DNA from: Adenanthera pavonina
Lineage: Eukaryota > Streptophyta > Magnoliopsida > Fabales > Fabaceae
DNA length: 64,000 nucleotides
Assembly (NCBI GenBank): GCA_026686845.1
Contig: JAIVEN010000015.1
Location: 26,951,501-27,015,500, forward strand
Reading direction: 5' to 3'
In this document: positions 35,870 through 47,006 of the stretch, piece after piece
Layout: every line of letters starts with the position of its first letter
Position numbering within the stretch: the stretch's first letter is position 1
Translations under genes and position numbers: made by a program
The notes under the pieces: model-generated
The model's input: only the letters and a program-made list of their open reading frames with translations
What the model was told of the DNA's origin: nothing
Database searches by the model: none

Positions 35870-36829
35870 TGATAGAAAAACCCAAGCGGAACTTGTCCGA
35901 TTGAACCTCCAATGACTCGGAATGAACCACGGATCGTGCTAGAATCAAATACGACACACGAAACAGGAAGAAAACACAAGATAGATGAATATGTTAAAAC
36001 AGAAAAATAGGATAATAATTATGAACGAAAATGACAAGAAAATAGGAAAGATATGTTGGTCAATGGGGTAAGACCCTAAGAGAACTTGTCTCTTAGAACC
36101 CTAGCCTTGGGACGCCACAAAGGAAAACCACTCCTTTGATAAGTCTAAGAATCCTCTCAAGAACACAAGGGATACATGAGAAAAACTCACAAGAAAAGAA
36201 CAAAAGTTCTAAAAATTCATTCTCATTAATCTGTCTCCATTAAAAGTACATAGGTGGCTCCTTATATAAAGGAATAAGGCAACCAAAACCCTAGGCTAAA
36301 ATAAAAAAACGAAAATTACAATGAAAATAAAGAAAATAATCAAATCTAATCAATCCTAAAGAAGATACCACAATCTAAATGAAAAAGGAAATAAAATATT
36401 CCTCAAATCAATCAAAAGGTGATACCTTTCTTACTTTAACTAATAGAAAATTCAAGAACGTAATCTTTAAAAATTAGGAAACAATCAAAACTTAATATCC
36501 AAGACAATCTTTGACCATATGCCTTATTTATGAAAATTTAATAATAAAAAACGAAAATTCTAAATAAAATAGAATAAAGAAGATTCCTTTTTAGTTGATC
36601 ACATGAGTGGCACATGATCACTTAAGTAATCTCCTCTAAGTGGGCTCTCTTTGGGCTTGGATCTGTAACTTGCAAGGAAGAGAACATAATCAAGCTTTTT
36701 GGACTTCTTGGGCTGGATCATCTATGCCTTGCAATGGAACTATAGCCTCCTAAGCTTGATTTCCAAGTGATGAAGCTTCCTTTTTGTCCAAGGACCCTCA
36801 ACGTTTTATGCCTCAAGCGTACTCTATCA
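35870..36829 (-). repeat. 3' LTR of the GAG-only element
   Basis: 960 bp; plus strand starts TGATAGAAAAACCC and ends GTACTCTATCA. Reads identical to 40465-41424. TATATAA-type motif on the minus strand near 36262-36269. Confidence 0.92.
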
Positions 36830-37104
36830 TTCCCTCCCTCCTCGAAAGGATTCGTCCTCGAATCTCCGTAATCTACATGGAAAGAAAGGGAACGATTAAA
36901 AGCATCAAATAAATAATAATGAGTATACTTACCTTTCAAGCTTAATTGATGCTTTGTGGCTTTGATCTTCACATAAACTTGGAAGACATTATTCTCCCTT
37001 GGTTGCAAATCTGTTTTAAATGTTTCTCTAAGCTTTTGCAACCAATCTCCAGGATCATAAATCTTCCAACCATGATTTCGAACAAGGGACTTATTTTCAA
37101 GCAT
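36718..37104 (-). CDS. Second ORF of the GAG-only element, running into the 3' LTR
   Basis: A 128-codon frame starting MLENKSLVRNHGWKIYDPG. It reads VYVKIKATKHQLSLKGKY and DSRTNPFEEGGND at its end before the LTR, then continues about 37 codons into the LTR. The SRTNPFEEGGND tail resembles tails I know from the C-termini of some plant gypsy polyproteins just before the polypurine tract, so it may be the remnant of a lost pol. It has no recognised domain, and whether it is translated is unknown. Confidence 0.4.
   Translation of the reverse strand: MLENKSLVRNHGWKIYDPGDWLQKLRETFKTDLQPRENNVFQVYVKIKATKHQLSLKGKYTHYYLFDAFNRSLSFHVDYGDSRTNPFEEGGNDRVRLRHKTLRVLGQKGSFITWKSSLGGYSSIARHR
36830..36845 (-). 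other. Polypurine tract of the GAG-only element
   Basis: The minus strand reads GAGGAGGGAGGGAA directly before the 3' LTR start (TGATAG on the plus strand marks the far LTR end). Also part of the open frame 36718-37104. Confidence 0.7.
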
Positions 37105-37327
37105 TGGTGCACAAAAGCTGGAATCTTTCTTTATATCATCTTCATCAATATCAAAGAACTAGACACAAACTCGACACAACTAGACTCAACTGGAACCAAA
37201 GGGTTAGGGAAAATATGAAAGATGAAATTAGGACAAAACATGACACAAAAAGACTCAAAAGGGACTAAGGTGGTACAATAATCATATAGAAAGAAATCTA
37301 GACAGATTTAGATATAATTCATTAAAT

Positions 37328-39043
37328 TCAAAATCTGGATAGATTTGACACATAAAAATGATGTACAATGATAGAGCAAAGATGGAGAAGAAATAACCAA
37401 AGGGACACATACAAACATAGAACAAGAAGAAGATATTGAGTTAGATAGAAAAAGGAATACAAAAGACTCATAAGACTTGCACAACACATAACATATGTGA
37501 TTACTTGATAGATATAAGAAATATTTAGAGGATACAAAACACAATGACCATGAGATGGAATAGAAGATGAAGCAACAATGGGTGAATATGACACTAAATT
37601 ATCACAATGCATTTCTTTCACAAGAGCCTTATGCAATATGGACGCATGCAACAAAGATAGGTGACATAAATCAAAGAAATCAGCAACATAATAAGAAGGA
37701 AGAAGAAAATATAATGAAGACACATAAGAAAGATGAGGTGAAGAAGGAAGGAGCTTTGTAGAAACTACTTTAAACTCACTTTCACTCTCAATCTTCCTCA
37801 AACACTCTTTTTCTTTTCTCTTTTTCCACTTCTTCTTTCTCTTTTTAACTCTTCTCTCAATCTTCTTTTCATGTGCTCTTTGTCCGCTCACAACAATTTT
37901 CTGAACATTTCCTCTCTTATTACTCTTATTCTTCAAGTTTTCATGACTTTTACACAAGTGATTACATGGCAATGATTCATGGGTTGTCTTTAATACAGAA
38001 GAACTATTGCTATCATGTCCAATTAAATTAACATCACAATCAAAATTTCCAATCACCATGTCAACATGCTTAATCTCATCAATGTAATCATATGAACCAA
38101 TTTCCAATGAAATCACATCATCAGCACTACTAGGAATTAGTATGCTACTATCCAAAGAATCATTAACAACATAAGCACAAGCAATATCATGAAATTTATT
38201 TTCCAATTGTGCTACAACATTATTTTCAATTTGCACACTAGAAGCACAACTAGAATCATCAAAACAATCTAACTCATCAATGTCTGACACAATTTTCTCC
38301 TCAAGATTTAGCAAAATATTATTATCAATCCCATTAACACAATCAACATCATTAAACATATTGGGATTCTCAAACTCAACACATCCTAAATCATTTACTT
38401 TAGCACAAGAGATATCATCACAAGAGTTTTGCGAATTAAGCATACCTTTAACCGTAGACAACTCTCTTGTCTCAACAACCTTTGCTAATGCAGCAAATTG
38501 TTCTTCCACTTGATTGACTTTCTCTAGGCAGGAATCAAATGAATCTTGAACCACGGGCACTTGTATCTCTTTAGAATGTTCAATCACACTCTTTCCTTTG
38601 GATGGTATGAATTTTTGCCTCAAAATTGCTTTCATTTCATTCCAACTTCCAATGGAAGAATCCCCATTCATAGTGTGTTTAGTTTCCATCCTTTTCCACC
38701 AATCAACAACCTTTTTACTAAATCTAAGATATACACATTGCATCTTTTCCAGCTCAGAGTAGTTATAACATTCAAATGCTTGATCAACTTTTCTTTCCCA
38801 TTCCAAGTAAACATCAACATCTTTCTCACCATGGAACAATGGGATCTTTGATTTAATATCCTTAAAAGAAGAAATTTGCTTGCCTCTTTTAGGATGGACT
38901 TCTTTAATAATTGCTTGATCATGCCTACTTTGGGATTTGGAGCAAGACTCCATACTATCCAATTTAGCATTCAACTCATTCATTTGATCATTGAAAACTT
39001 TCACTAGAGCTTTAAAATGAATTGCACTTTCTTTTCTAGCCAT
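37328..39043 (-). CDS. GAG-like protein of the non-autonomous element, intact, with hydrophobic C-terminus
   Basis: 571 residues from MARKESAIHF at 39043; an in-frame ATG 18 codons upstream (39097) would add a hydrophobic leader (FLSSLFLLTFQVLS), so the start is uncertain. Residues 1-60 look coiled-coil-like (ALVKVFNDQMNELNAKLDSME). About residues 75-150 form a retrotransposon gag core: IPLFHGEKDVDVYLEWE, VYLRFSKKVVDWWKRME and MKAILRQKFIPSK. An acidic, repetitive middle follows, then a Lys/Arg-rich segment (KKRKKKWKKRKEKE). The last 130 or so residues are strongly hydrophobic, with VITYVMCCASLMSLLYSF and LLLVLCLYVSLWLFLLHL. No zinc knuckle, protease or RT. Open without a stop, in keeping with a young element. 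Confidence 0.78.
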   Translation of the reverse strand: MARKESAIHFKALVKVFNDQMNELNAKLDSMESCSKSQSRHDQAIIKEVHPKRGKQISSFKDIKSKIPLFHGEKDVDVYLEWERKVDQAFECYNYSELEKMQCVYLRFSKKVVDWWKRMETKHTMNGDSSIGSWNEMKAILRQKFIPSKGKSVIEHSKEIQVPVVQDSFDSCLEKVNQVEEQFAALAKVVETRELSTVKGMLNSQNSCDDISCAKVNDLGCVEFENPNMFNDVDCVNGIDNNILLNLEEKIVSDIDELDCFDDSSCASSVQIENNVVAQLENKFHDIACAYVVNDSLDSSILIPSSADDVISLEIGSYDYIDEIKHVDMVIGNFDCDVNLIGHDSNSSSVLKTTHESLPCNHLCKSHENLKNKSNKRGNVQKIVVSGQRAHEKKIERRVKKRKKKWKKRKEKECLRKIESESEFKVVSTKLLPSSPHLSYVSSLYFLLPSYYVADFFDLCHLSLLHASILHKALVKEMHCDNLVSYSPIVASSSIPSHGHCVLYPLNISYIYQVITYVMCCASLMSLLYSFFYLTQYLLLVLCLYVSLWLFLLHLCSIIVHHFYVSNLSRF

Positions 39044-39097
39044 ACTTAAAACTTGAAATGTGAGTAAAAACAAAGATGAAAGAAATATGGACCTCAC

Positions 39098-40450
39098 AAA
39101 TCACTCTCTCACGTGTTTCCACTCAAAAATTTATTAGCACTCATGTTTCACACAAAAAGATTGGCTTTTTTAATGATGTAAAACACTCTTGCCTTTTACC
39201 ACTCAACTTACTCCCTATAGTGTTCTTAATCAAATTCCAACAAATCAAAAAGGAGAAGTTTGTATGATAAGTGGCAATCACAAAGCTAAAGTCCCAAAAT
39301 TCAAGGTTCTCAAAGAATCTAAAAAGGGACACCAACAAATCAAAGAAAAGAAAAAAAACGTACACCAAAAAGGGCACTAGATATAAGCAAAGTCCAGCAA
39401 GTTTTTAGAAGAAGAATGGAGGTGTATGGACACTAGGATGATGGCGTGATATTATGGATATTGATAGAAGCAGTAAGAAAGCAAGAAAAGACATAAACAA
39501 AAATTTAGGAAACTAAGAAAGGAAGAAAATAGGAAAATAAAATCAAGGAAGAAAATAGGAAACTAGAGACAACCAAAGAGTGAAGAAATTAGGAAACAAA
39601 GGAGGAAGCAAAATAGGAAAGTAGGATTCAACACAAAGAAGGAAGAAATTAGGAAACTATTGATATGAATCAAAATAGGAAGGTGGCAAAATCCCACAAG
39701 ATCTGAAAGTTACCAATCAAATGTTGATTTTAGGAAACCTCTTCTCTGGCTTGGGAGGCAAGAACTTAATCAATTCTCAATTAGGAAATCAGCCAACAAA
39801 TAGAAAAGTAATTGGTAACTAAAAGCTACCAACTTGCAATTCAAATCTTCAACCAACTCAAACACAGATCTGGAAATTTTGTGCAACCATTATCAATTTC
39901 GAATTTTCTTTTTTTCTTTTTACTGCTGTTCTGCTTTCTTTCTTTCTTTTTTTTTCAGCAGCAAGTCACAGACTTTTTTTTTATTTCGGATTTTTTTTAC
40001 TATTTTTTTTTCTAATTCTGCACCTTTATATGCTCCTTTTCTTTTGTGCAGAAATCACAACAATTTTTTTTTATCTTTCTTTTTTTTTTAATATCTGGAT
40101 ACACTAACAAATTATAGCAACAAAAGAAATTCGAATTTTTTTTTAATATATGACTCAAATAAATAATAAAAAAACATAAATTCTGGATAGCAACAATTGT
40201 TGTTTCAAATAAGAAGGGAAAAAAAAATGCCACAAGCAAGTCACAACAGAGAAAAAATCAACAAAAGATGGAAAGACAAATACTTGTTGGAGATGCCACA
40301 CAAGAGAACTCACAATGAAAGACACCAAATCACACCAAGAGGAAAGAGAAAGGAAGCACAAAGACACAACAAATTTGGATAGAAATAGAAGATGGATGAA
40401 CAAAGGAGGAAACAAGGAAAGAAAACACCTTGAAGCTAGCAAACCAAAGC
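39098..40450 (-). other. 5' leader of the GAG-only element
   Basis: Non-coding sequence between the primer site and the gag start. It is A/G-rich on the plus strand at 39400-39720 and has long T-runs at 39900-40090. Small frames within it look like products of low complexity. Confidence 0.6.
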
Positions 40451-40462
40451 GCTCTGATACCA
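40451..40462 (-). other. Primer-binding site, tRNA-iMet, of the GAG-only element
   Basis: The minus strand reads TGGTATCAGAGC, two bases inside the 5' LTR end at 40465. It sets the element's orientation. Confidence 0.88.
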
Positions 40463-40464
40463 AA

Positions 40465-41424
40465 TGATAGAAAAACCCAAGCGGAACTTGTCCGATTGAA
40501 CCTCCAATGACTCGGAATGAACCACGGATCGTGCTAGAATCAAATACGACACACGAAACAGGAAGAAAACACAAGATAGATGAATATGTTAAAACAGAAA
40601 AATAGGATAATAATTATGAACGAAAATGACAAGAAAATAGGAAAGATATGTTGGTCAATGGGGTAAGACCCTAAGAGAACTTGTCTCTTAGAACCCTAGC
40701 CTTGGGACGCCACAAAGGAAAACCACTCCTTTGATAAGTCTAAGAATCCTCTCAAGAACACAAGGGATACATGAGAAAAACTCACAAGAAAAGAACAAAA
40801 GTTCTAAAAATTCATTCTCATTAATCTGTCTCCATTAAAAGTACATAGGTGGCTCCTTATATAAAGGAATAAGGCAACCAAAACCCTAGGCTAAAATAAA
40901 AAAACGAAAATTACAATGAAAATAAAGAAAATAATCAAATCTAATCAATCCTAAAGAAGATACCACAATCTAAATGAAAAAGGAAATAAAATATTCCTCA
41001 AATCAATCAAAAGGTGATACCTTTCTTACTTTAACTAATAGAAAATTCAAGAACGTAATCTTTAAAAATTAGGAAACAATCAAAACTTAATATCCAAGAC
41101 AATCTTTGACCATATGCCTTATTTATGAAAATTTAATAATAAAAAACGAAAATTCTAAATAAAATAGAATAAAGAAGATTCCTTTTTAGTTGATCACATG
41201 AGTGGCACATGATCACTTAAGTAATCTCCTCTAAGTGGGCTCTCTTTGGGCTTGGATCTGTAACTTGCAAGGAAGAGAACATAATCAAGCTTTTTGGACT
41301 TCTTGGGCTGGATCATCTATGCCTTGCAATGGAACTATAGCCTCCTAAGCTTGATTTCCAAGTGATGAAGCTTCCTTTTTGTCCAAGGACCCTCAACGTT
41401 TTATGCCTCAAGCGTACTCTATCA
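40465..41424 (-). repeat. 5' LTR of the GAG-only element
   Basis: 960 bp with TG...CA ends, reading identical to 35870-36829. A TATATAA-type motif near 40858-40865 (minus strand) could be the promoter. Confidence 0.92.
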
Positions 41425-41429
41425 GTTTT

Positions 41430-44165
41430 TCTAGTCAAGTCCATGCGTTTAGAAATAACTAAATGATAATGTGGCTCCCCGTAAGGGAATCATTACTGTT
41501 GATCTACGCAAAAACCTGTAGTCTTGCATGAAAAGACAACTTGCTGCAAAAGCCTTCAGTTCTATAAAAAAAGACAAATTACAAACCCGCTTTTTTTTTT
41601 CTCAGAAATGGTTAGATCCGTAGTTAGAATCCAACAAGAACAACATCTATCTTTCATTTCTTCCTGTTTGGAAAACATTATATTAAAAGTTAATATTAAT
41701 TGCAAACAATTAAAGTTATCTTTCATTTCTTTCTATTATGTATATTTTATAGACTTGAAATATTTTTAGTAGAGATTACATTACTGACGAGCTGCATACA
41801 GAATTATTTAATTATTTATAATTTGTATCAAAATTATTTAACTACAATAGACTAATAAAAACACAGTAAAAATATTTCTTTGAAAAAAAATACAACATAA
41901 AAAAATCCATTTTTTTCTATAATTTTTATTTTTTTATCTAGAAGTAATGTGCAGAAACATGAAGTGTACTTTTAATGTTGCGTTCTTTCACCATCTTAAA
42001 ACTCTTGACAAAAACTTCTTGTCACACTTCCATCACAGCGGTAGATCTTCTAATCCACTTCACCTCCTTTTTTCCCTTTTGTCTACAGTCTGCTCATAGA
42101 CAGGCAAATGCCTCCAAGAAAAATTTCACTCATCAAAGACTTGGATTCCACCCAAAAATAAAAAAATGGCATATCCTAGTCAGAATTATCTGGCTGTCAA
42201 CATCTGCTTCAGCTTCTACAAGTAAAATATTTGTCAACATGGTATTGCTAGATTAAGAGGTAACGTATTGTAAGCTCTTACCACTTTTGATATTTATATA
42301 AAACAGAAAGAAATATAAAATGGTTGAATTCGAATAAAAACTAATAAACAAATAAAAAAAAGTTTTTTTTTCTTAACTGTAAAAATTTTAGAGAATGTTA
42401 CCTCTACACTAATATTATCAAAATATTAGTTTACAAATAATATTTGTTCTCTTCAAGTTAATAAACATTTTATAGGGACAGACGTAAACTTGGGCTCCTA
42501 GTATATTGCATATATGTGTATAGATTTATATGGAACATCCCCATATTTCTGCATGTATATGAATGGTTAGATGATGATATGAAATAATGTGAAATTTGCA
42601 CTGGTGTGATATTTGATTAGTAGAGATGCCAAGAAATAATCATTTTACGAGAAAATAAGGGCAAAATGGTTATTTTACAAAAGTAGAGAGAGAAAATAAT
42701 ATTATAATGCTCTGGTGTAGAGTGAAAGTACAAGTGATATTAGATATGTAAGCTCGGAGAAAGAAAAGTACAAGTACAATAACAAGCGAGTCCTACATAA
42801 ATAGTAATTGCTGACCACGTAAAATGAATAATAAAAAGTATGCAAACAAGTGGACTTCACATAAAAAAGTAAAAAGAAAAAATTAATGGCCCTCATAGAT
42901 AAAGTATGTAGAAAGAATACAAGATATAATAGAAAACCCGTGTAAAATTATACAACTTAGAGCCAAATTGGATCTGTAAAATAGCGAGATAGTAATTTCT
43001 CTCTCTCCTCTTGATGCGACTGAAATTTTGGAGGGAATTTAAGGACAAAATTGCCCTTCCCTCCCCCTCTCACTATAGGAAAAATATCTAGGGGCAAGGG
43101 GGAAAATAACTTAAACAATTAATGAATAATGGTAGGCCATTTGATTCAAATTGAATCCAAGGGTCAATATTCATGACTGGCCCAATAAATAGAACCCCCT
43201 CCCACTTTGCTTATTTTTACAAACCCTTGGGAGGGTTAGAAAGAAAGGGAGTGGCATGAAGAGAAAAGGAGAGAAAGAAAGGAAGAGAAGAAGGAAGAAA
43301 GGAAGGAGGGGCAAAGAGCAAGGTCTCAAGGTATAGGTTCCTCTTCCAATCTTTTCTAGCTTTATTTTCCCTTTCATCTAGCTTAGATTGAGTTAGGGTT
43401 TGAGGCATTTCTCTTCCTCCTCCAAGGTCCTTAAGTCACGGCCAAGGTATGGTTGTGTGGCTAAGGCTTGTGTTTTATTTAAACAAGGATTGCAATGTGT
43501 TTGTGTTGTTGAATAATGACTAAAATGCATGAAGGAGAATGGTTCAGAGATTAAGTTAACAAATTATCCCAAAATTCTCATGAATCCAAAATTAGGCTAT
43601 AATCATGAAAATAATCTAAAAATCCAAAATTAGCTAAAATTAATTATTAAAACCACTAAGTACTAGGGATAAAAATAATGAAAACCTAGGAGTTATCATT
43701 GACTCCTTCCAAGCTCTCTCCTTTTGGCATTTTGTGGCTTGTACGAGTTCATGTTTGAGTTTTGTGGCTTGCTAGTGTTCTATGGTTTGTCTAATTTCGT
43801 GTCCACGTTCGTGCTTTCTCCTTGAACTCCATCTTTAGGTTCTATCGCTTACTTGCTCATTATGTTGGTGGCTTGACCCAGTTCATGTTCATGCTTACGG
43901 TCTTCAGCCTCCATCTTTGTGTTCATGTTCATGTCTGTGTCTATGTCTGAGTTCTATGCCTTGCACACTCACTGTGTTTGTGGTTTGTCCAAGTTCAAGT
44001 TCATGCTTGCAGTTTTCAGCCTACATCTTAAGGTACCATGTAACCCAACTCTAGCTTCCCATTTTAATTCTTGATGGTTGGCACCCCACATCCACTTTTC
44101 TCATTCCCACAAATTTCTCCTTTTATCCCCTGCCCGTACTCATGATTTGAGGTGTGCCTTCCTGG
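41430..44165. other. AT-rich sequence with an LTR-like leader segment, no gene
   Basis: 41430-42950 shows nothing recognisable. 42950-43500 has the layout of a gypsy-type LTR core: AATTGCCCTTCCC, a CAATAAATAG TATA-like motif at about 43182, then a long purine-rich AAAGGAGAGAAAG leader tract (43240-43320). No LTR ends were found, so it is at most a fragment. 43720-44040 contains loose repeats of GTTCATG and TTTGTGGCTTG. Confidence 0.3.
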
Positions 44166-46679
44166 TGTCATATTCCTATTTTATTGGATATCATATAACA
44201 TAGAGAGAAATAGTAACGGATAACAGAAAATGTATAGAATTGCAAAAAACGAAGAAATGGTTAAAAGCGGAAAAAGGCAAAAATATCATTTTTCCAGGTT
44301 AGACCGAAAAATGAGAAAATTATATTTTGGCCTCAAGAAATAAGAATACTATACAATTTAGTCCCTAAAATGAAAAATATCATGCATTATAGTCCCTAGG
44401 AAAAATTATGAGAAAGGACATGAGAAAATTGAAAATTATAATTTAACCCCGGGTCCAGTGCAATTATGTAATTTTTAAAATTTCTATCAAAGCGAAGCTT
44501 ATGATGAGCTAAACTTAATGGAATATTGCTTAGAGGCTAATTGAGTCTGTATGAATTTATAATTAGAATTGGAAGTCAAAAAGTAAATATAATACCGAAA
44601 AAGAATCAAGTCCCTACAAAATGCAGTATAGACACAAGAACATGATATGGGGCCCACATAAATATGTTTTGGAACAAGAAAATAAACTTACTCCAAAATC
44701 AAATTTACAATAATCATGTACCAATTAAATGATAACTACAGTAAAAGTATTTAACCTGTACAGGTAAAATTTATCAATAAAAGTTTTTTTAGACTGTTAA
44801 AAATTATGGAGCATTTTTGAACAAAAATACCTTCACTACGGCGTGTTATGCAGCAACTAGGACACCAAGGGAATTTAATTATTTGATTTAAGGAATTATT
44901 GCATTAAAATTAATCAAGTTAGTTAATTAAACTCAATTTACTATTCACCTATTTGATCTCTTTCCACACATTTCTTCCTCATTTGATAAGCCAAAACAGA
45001 AGCAAGAGGGAGAATGAGAGCATGAAAAACATGAAGAAAAGAGGGAGCATAGAGAAGTAAGAAGGCAAAGGTTGAAAGCTCAAATTGCAAGGTGAGTTTT
45101 CGTGGTCTCTACCTTGTGTTTCCAAATGTTTAGCTAAGCTTCCATGGAGTCTTTCGTCTCCTCTCATCTACCATAAGTTTCAGCCATGGTGAGCTAGAGA
45201 GAGAGTTGAGTTTTTGTCTAACAAACCTAGGAAAAAGCATAGACTAGGTGTAAAAAGCATGAAACCACAAGCTGATGCAAGTTTTAAGAAGCAAATCATT
45301 TTCTCCCAATTTTTCCTTATTTTTGGCCAAACTAGAATTTACTATAGAAAAGGAATTTCAAAATTTTGACTCCAAAAATGGATTCCTTGGGTACGAATTA
45401 GTTATATGCACGTGTTGGTTCAAAAGAAATCCAAAAGAAAAGTGAAGTAAAATTTTCAAGTTTAAGAGTGTACTTGGTGAGGTTGAACCAAGAACTAGTA
45501 GCTTATGATCTTATTTTGTGATGCATTAGGCTTCAAGAAGGCTGTGGAAAGCTAAAGAAAGGAAGTACAAAGTGTGAAGAGCAAGGGAAACTCATAAGGT
45601 AGTTAATTCCCTTTACTTGCATAATGTTATCATATTTGCTTACTAAATGTTTGATGCTTTGTCATATGAATGTAATGCTCTTGTTTGATGTTTTATGTTG
45701 TTGGTTGAGTTGAATGAGGGGTATAGAGTCCTCAGGATGTCCATTTTACAAAATAAAACTCTGTCAAAATTTTTGCAAAATCATATGACTTAAATGTGCC
45801 AATGTATTTGATACTTGATTCTTTGATGTTTCCATGCTAAATGTGATAATATGATTGCATGTATGGGTAATTGCTATTGAGATTCAATGAATCTCACCCG
45901 TCCATATGCTAACCATGTCTAGGAACACATTATGGCAAAGCTATCATGTCCCAAGGAGGAGAAAGGAAAGGAGAAAGAATTTGTTAATTAAGATGTGTTT
46001 GCTTTCAAAGATCATACTTGTGGAGAATTTATGTAAATTTGTGTACATGATGTTAAATATGTATCTTCAAGCTATCATGTCCCTTTAGGTCCTATGTAAT
46101 GTGTGGCATGCTATGAGAACAAGTTATGGCCAATTATATACTTTATGGCCTTTACTTTGCAAGAATGTAAGATGTAATTACACCTTACGAATGTATGGTA
46201 GACCCAACACTTCTTGGATGTTTTTATGTTTAATATGTAAATATTATAGATGAAAACCAGACTGAATAAGCTTCAATATGATCTAAAAAGCACTCAATTT
46301 GGATGTTTGTATGATTTTATATTATTTTTCAAAATTAGGCCCAAAAACTGAGATTCCAAAAAATGACCAAATATACAGTAAGATTTTTCAAAATGTACTG
46401 TATCAATTGGCCTAATCAATGCTTTGTTTTATATTTTTATATATAGACAATGTTCTTAGCTATTTTTAGAGATAGGAATCACTTGTATACAATTTTTGTA
46501 GAATTAGTTATGAATTTCTGAATTTAGCCTGGTAAAATGAAAAGTGCCAAATAAATAGTACCCTACGTTCTTAAAAATTCTGTTTTAGCTTCTTTTGTGA
46601 TTCAAGTTTTCAATTAGACATAAATGGACATAAATATGATCTAATACATGAGAATTGAGCTTAAGGTCCAAGTGTTACA
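44166..46679 (+). mobile_element. Gypsy-type LTR, probably solo
   Basis: Starts TGTCATATTCCTATTTTA and ends GGTCCAAGTGTTACA; 2514 bp. Shares TTCAATGAATCTCACC...ATGGCAAAG and GGAGAAAGGAAAGGAG (45888-45975) with 32151-34176, and the 3' segment GAATTAGTTATGAATTT with several of the others. Flanks CCTGG and CCAAG do not form a clean duplication. No internal coding region. Confidence 0.65.
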
Positions 46680-47001
46680 CCAAGTGTTTGCTAAAATGCC
46701 TATATGACGTGTTCCTTTGAATAGAAAATAATTTTGTTAAGTTTTTATAATCTTGGGTAAGTAAATACTTGACCCGGTTTTCTAGTCCCAGCATGTGCAA
46801 GATTATCTAGAACACATCTCATAGTTACTCCTAAGAGTCTATTCCTTTAAAGATGCTGAATAGATATTGAACAGTTCACTAGTATTTGCAGGTCACATTG
46901 GCACTGCTAAATTCAAAGTTGATGCAGCCTTCCTAGATTATTTAAATTGTCTAGAGTTATCTACTATCTTTATACTAGGAGTTGACCCCAATTTGGATAG
47001 G
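46680..47001. other. Spacer between two oppositely oriented LTRs
   Basis: 327 bp of unrecognised sequence between the plus-strand LTR ending at 46679 and the minus-strand LTR starting at 47007. Confidence 0.4.
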
Positions 47002-47006
47002 CATTT

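Larger units (their letters stand above)
35870..41424 (-). mobile_element. Young non-autonomous GAG-only LTR retrotransposon (TR-GAG-like), TSD GTTTT
   Basis: A complete 5,555-bp element with LTRs 35870-36829 and 40465-41424 (960 bp each), a perfect GTTTT duplication (35865-35869 and 41425-41429), tRNA-Met primer site at 40451-40462 and a GGAGGGAGGGAA polypurine tract next to the 3' LTR. The only long ORF is gag-like; protease, RT and integrase are absent. The LTRs read as identical along their whole length, which implies a recent insertion. It fits the TR-GAG class of plant elements, which depend on another element's enzymes. Confidence 0.9.

Noticed and set aside
40451..40462. tRNA-like match (TGGTATCAGAGC) here and at 24047 and 16451
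   Set aside because: These are primer-binding sites complementary to the tRNA 3' end; there is no cloverleaf around them, so they are not tRNA genes.
40155..40574. 139-codon frame across the primer site and 5' LTR of the GAG-only element
   Set aside because: It overlaps the primer-binding site and LTR boundary and encodes low-complexity hydrophobic residues; a by-product of A-rich DNA.
43171..43408. Proline/leucine/serine-rich minus-strand frames
   Set aside because: They are antisense readings of the purine-rich leader-like tract at 43240-43320.
32151..46679. The LTRs at 32151-34176 and 44166-46679 as the two LTRs of one large element
   Set aside because: They have diverged strongly and flank the F-box remnant, a MITE and a separate young element, with no shared target duplication or internal gag-pol.
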